Shown here: piece after piece, positions 14,528 through 15,199 of the stretch
Layout of the letters: each line of letters begins with the position of its first letter
How positions within the stretch are numbered: position 1 is the stretch's first letter
Source of the DNA: Bacillota bacterium
GTDB taxonomy: Bacteria; Bacillota; Clostridia; Clostridiales; Clostridiaceae
Direction: 5' to 3'
NCBI GenBank assembly: GCA_030706015.1
Contig: JAUZPI010000090.1
Coordinates: 1-15,199 of the forward strand
Length of the DNA: 15,199 nucleotides
Notes under the pieces: generated by a model
What the model was told of the DNA's origin: nothing
What the model saw: the letters and a program-made list of their open reading frames with translations, nothing else
Database searches by the model: none
Translations under genes and position numbers: made by a program

Positions 14528-15199
14528 TTAAGCTATCTTGTATTTTGCAGTATTTTTAAGATTAATACTTGCGTTTAAATCTCTATCCATAGAAAATCCA
14601 CAATCACACTTGTAAACTCTATCTTTAAGTTTTAAATCCTTTTTAATCTTGCCACAGCAACTGCACAACTTTGATGAGGGATAAAATCTATCAACTATTC
14701 TTACCTCAATATTATTTTGATTAGCTCTTGAAATAAGTTTAGTTCTAAACTCATAAAACTTTTGCTGTGCTACTGCTTTGGCTAAATGCCTATTCTTCAT
14801 CATTCCACTTACATTTAAATCTTCAATTGTTATAAAGCTTGGTTTTTGCTTTATTAATTCATTTACTGTCTTATTAATATAGTCAGTTCTCACATTCGCA
14901 AGCCTTTGATGAAGCTTTTGTACCTTAACTATTTGTTTTTGGATATTTTGACGAGTAGCTTCTCCTTTCTCTTTTTTATTTCTTATTTTCAAACTCTCAT
15001 ATTTCCTTGAAAGCTTTCTTTGTTCACGTTTTAATTTCTTTTCAGCTTTCTTTACTGTTTTTGTTTTATTGATGTTCTTTTTAGTTAGTCCATTACTACA
15101 AATTGCAAAGTTTTTTAAGCCAAGGTCTACACCTATTCCTTCTGAATGTGGCTTATCATTAATTTTAGTATTTTCCTCAACTAAAACAGAAACATAATA
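14528..15199 (-). CDS. tnpB: TnpB (IS200/IS605-group RNA-guided nuclease), 5' partial
   Basis: The - strand frame is open from the right edge to TAA 14530-14528 (223 residues visible; the N-terminal part lies outside). The TTG at 14992 is internal. RuvC residues are present in order: Asp in 'GVDLGLKNFA', Glu in 'ITIEDLNVSGM', and Asp in 'MDRDLNASINL'. A zinc finger 'CSCCG...CDCG' lies between the last two. A Lys/Arg-rich helical segment ('KKAEKKLKREQRKLSRKYE') and 'KQKPSFITIEDL' match TnpB. The visible part has no frame damage. TnpB cleaves DNA next to the element guided by RNA from its 3' end and helps the element persist after excision. No TnpA is visible in the window; it may lie beyond the right edge. 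Confidence 0.93.
   Translation of the reverse strand, partial: YYVSVLVEENTKINDKPHSEGIGVDLGLKNFAICSNGLTKKNINKTKTVKKAEKKLKREQRKLSRKYESLKIRNKKEKGEATRQNIQKQIVKVQKLHQRLANVRTDYINKTVNELIKQKPSFITIEDLNVSGMMKNRHLAKAVAQQKFYEFRTKLISRANQNNIEVRIVDRFYPSSKLCSCCGKIKKDLKLKDRVYKCDCGFSMDRDLNASINLKNTAKYKIA

Noticed and set aside
1..15199. CRISPR array, tRNA genes, phage attachment site
   Set aside because: No regularly spaced repeats and no tRNA-like sequence were seen. An attachment core cannot be found without the other prophage end.

Overview
The window is AT-rich DNA with strong AGGAGG-type ribosome binding sites, several GTG/TTG starts, intrinsic terminators and clostridial-type proteins. The likely host is a Clostridium-like Firmicute; the species cannot be read from the sequence. 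No rRNA, tRNA or CRISPR array was seen.

Region 1 (1-3971, + strand) is the distal tail and lysis end of a prophage or phage-tail-like element. It holds a tail fibre protein with a collar domain (cut by the left edge), a tail-fibre-assembly-like protein, a 45-aa protein, an unrecognised protein that appears to start at CTG, an XhlA-type membrane protein, and an N-acetylmuramoyl-L-alanine amidase with a signal peptide and peptidoglycan-binding repeats. A small nonsense-interrupted gene follows, then a strong terminator that closes the module.

Region 2 (4149-6236) has a leftward XRE-type repressor, a rightward 67-aa basic protein, and an RDD-family membrane protein with an extra C-terminal extracytoplasmic domain. 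The repressor's -35 box lies in an inverted repeat. Related TTAC/GTAA palindromes sit on the rightward promoter and on the RDD promoter, which suggests one regulatory circuit.

Region 3 (6237-9230) is decayed accessory DNA. It contains a frameshifted zinc-knuckle gene, an intact stand-alone amino-acid adenylation enzyme, and a citrate synthase gene ruined by two internal deletions, a nonsense codon and a frameshift. The citrate synthase stop lies two bases before the adenylation ATG, so the two were probably one operon. A short stub with its own ribosome binding site follows the adenylation gene and may be the start of a lost third gene. An unrecognised ORF with a 14-bp tandem duplication lies upstream.

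Region 4 (9295-15199) carries a radical SAM/SPASM protein, a methyl-accepting chemotaxis protein with almost no external sensor domain, and on the - strand an HD-GYP cyclic-di-GMP phosphodiesterase followed by a PaaK/CapK-like adenylate-forming enzyme. At the right edge is a TnpB gene of the IS200/IS605 group, cut by the window, whose 3' end abuts the 5' end of the HD-GYP gene. Its three RuvC acidic residues and zinc finger are present, so it may be an active RNA-guided nuclease.
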